The translations under genes were made by a program, and so were the position numbers. Positions 6,154-6,207 of a stretch of DNA of 6,207 nucleotides are shown here, in pieces (position 1 is the stretch's first letter; each line of letters opens with the position of its first letter). The DNA comes from Caldilineaceae bacterium (GTDB lineage Bacteria; Chloroflexota; Anaerolineae; Caldilineales; Caldilineaceae), in the NCBI GenBank assembly GCA_019637645.1, contig JAHBVH010000143.1, positions 1-6,207 on the forward strand, in the 5' to 3' direction. Under the pieces are notes generated by a model. It ran no database searches, was not told the origin of the DNA, and worked only from the letters and a program-made list of their open reading frames with translations.

Positions 6154-6176
6154 TGTAATTCCACAATCCTTGTCAG
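6147..6176 (-). promoter_or_regulatory. Candidate promoter of the amt-like gene
   Basis: On the minus strand, CTGACA (6171-6176, five of six to the -35 consensus) is followed after 18 bases by TATTTT (6147-6152, four of six). A start near 6140 would give a leader of about 158 bases. A palindrome GCAAC-AA-GTTGC (6179-6190) lies immediately upstream of the -35 box. Confidence 0.4.
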
Positions 6177-6178
6177 CT

Positions 6179-6190
6179 GCAACAAGTTGC
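6179..6190. promoter_or_regulatory. Operator-like palindrome upstream of the amt-like promoter
   Basis: GCAAC-AA-GTTGC, a 5-bp inverted repeat around two bases, lies just beyond the proposed -35 box. Its half-site resembles that of the palindrome at 6026-6038 (GCAA/TTGC shared). It could serve this gene or a divergent gene outside the window. Confidence 0.3.
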
Positions 6191-6207
6191 GCACATTGTA
6201 ACAGTGC

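Overview
The window looks like a chromosomal stretch from a filamentous member of the Chloroflexota. A Herpetosiphon-like genome is the best guess. The reasons are a base composition near 50% GC, a Flp pilin next to a TadE-like pseudopilin, and a surface protein with one fibronectin-like domain, a long Thr/Pro linker and terminal membrane helices. This placement is inference from style of gene content; no rRNA or other marker is present.

Layout. At the left edge, on the minus strand, a TadE-family protein (214-639) is followed by the start of a Flp-type pilin (1-115, cut by the window edge). This is probably part of a tight-adherence (Tad) pilus locus that continues to the left. A 506-base gap (640-1145) then holds a good plus-strand promoter for a 223-residue thioredoxin-fold protein (1146-1817) that lacks the usual catalytic cysteine. 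A second gap (1818-2262) holds an extended -10 promoter and several small repeats. It leads to a 427-residue membrane-anchored surface protein (2263-3546), then thpR, an RNA 2',3'-cyclic phosphodiesterase (3595-4209).

On the minus strand, convergent with thpR, is a 562-residue Amt/Rh-family membrane protein (4294-5982). A 14-bp tandem repeat array separates it from thpR. Its 225-base upstream region carries a probable promoter, three direct repeats, two near-perfect palindromes and a leader hairpin, so the gene is likely to be regulated.

The genes do not form one obvious pathway. The Tad pair and the surface protein both act at the cell envelope. The most unusual item is the Amt-like protein. 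By eye it keeps the fold-defining Asp and the first pore His, but it has lost the second pore His, the substrate-site Trp, both gate Phe residues and the canonical regulatory C-terminus. It may therefore not be an ordinary ammonium channel. I found no CRISPR array, insertion sequence, tRNA or rRNA, and no clear evidence of a known defence or mobile system.
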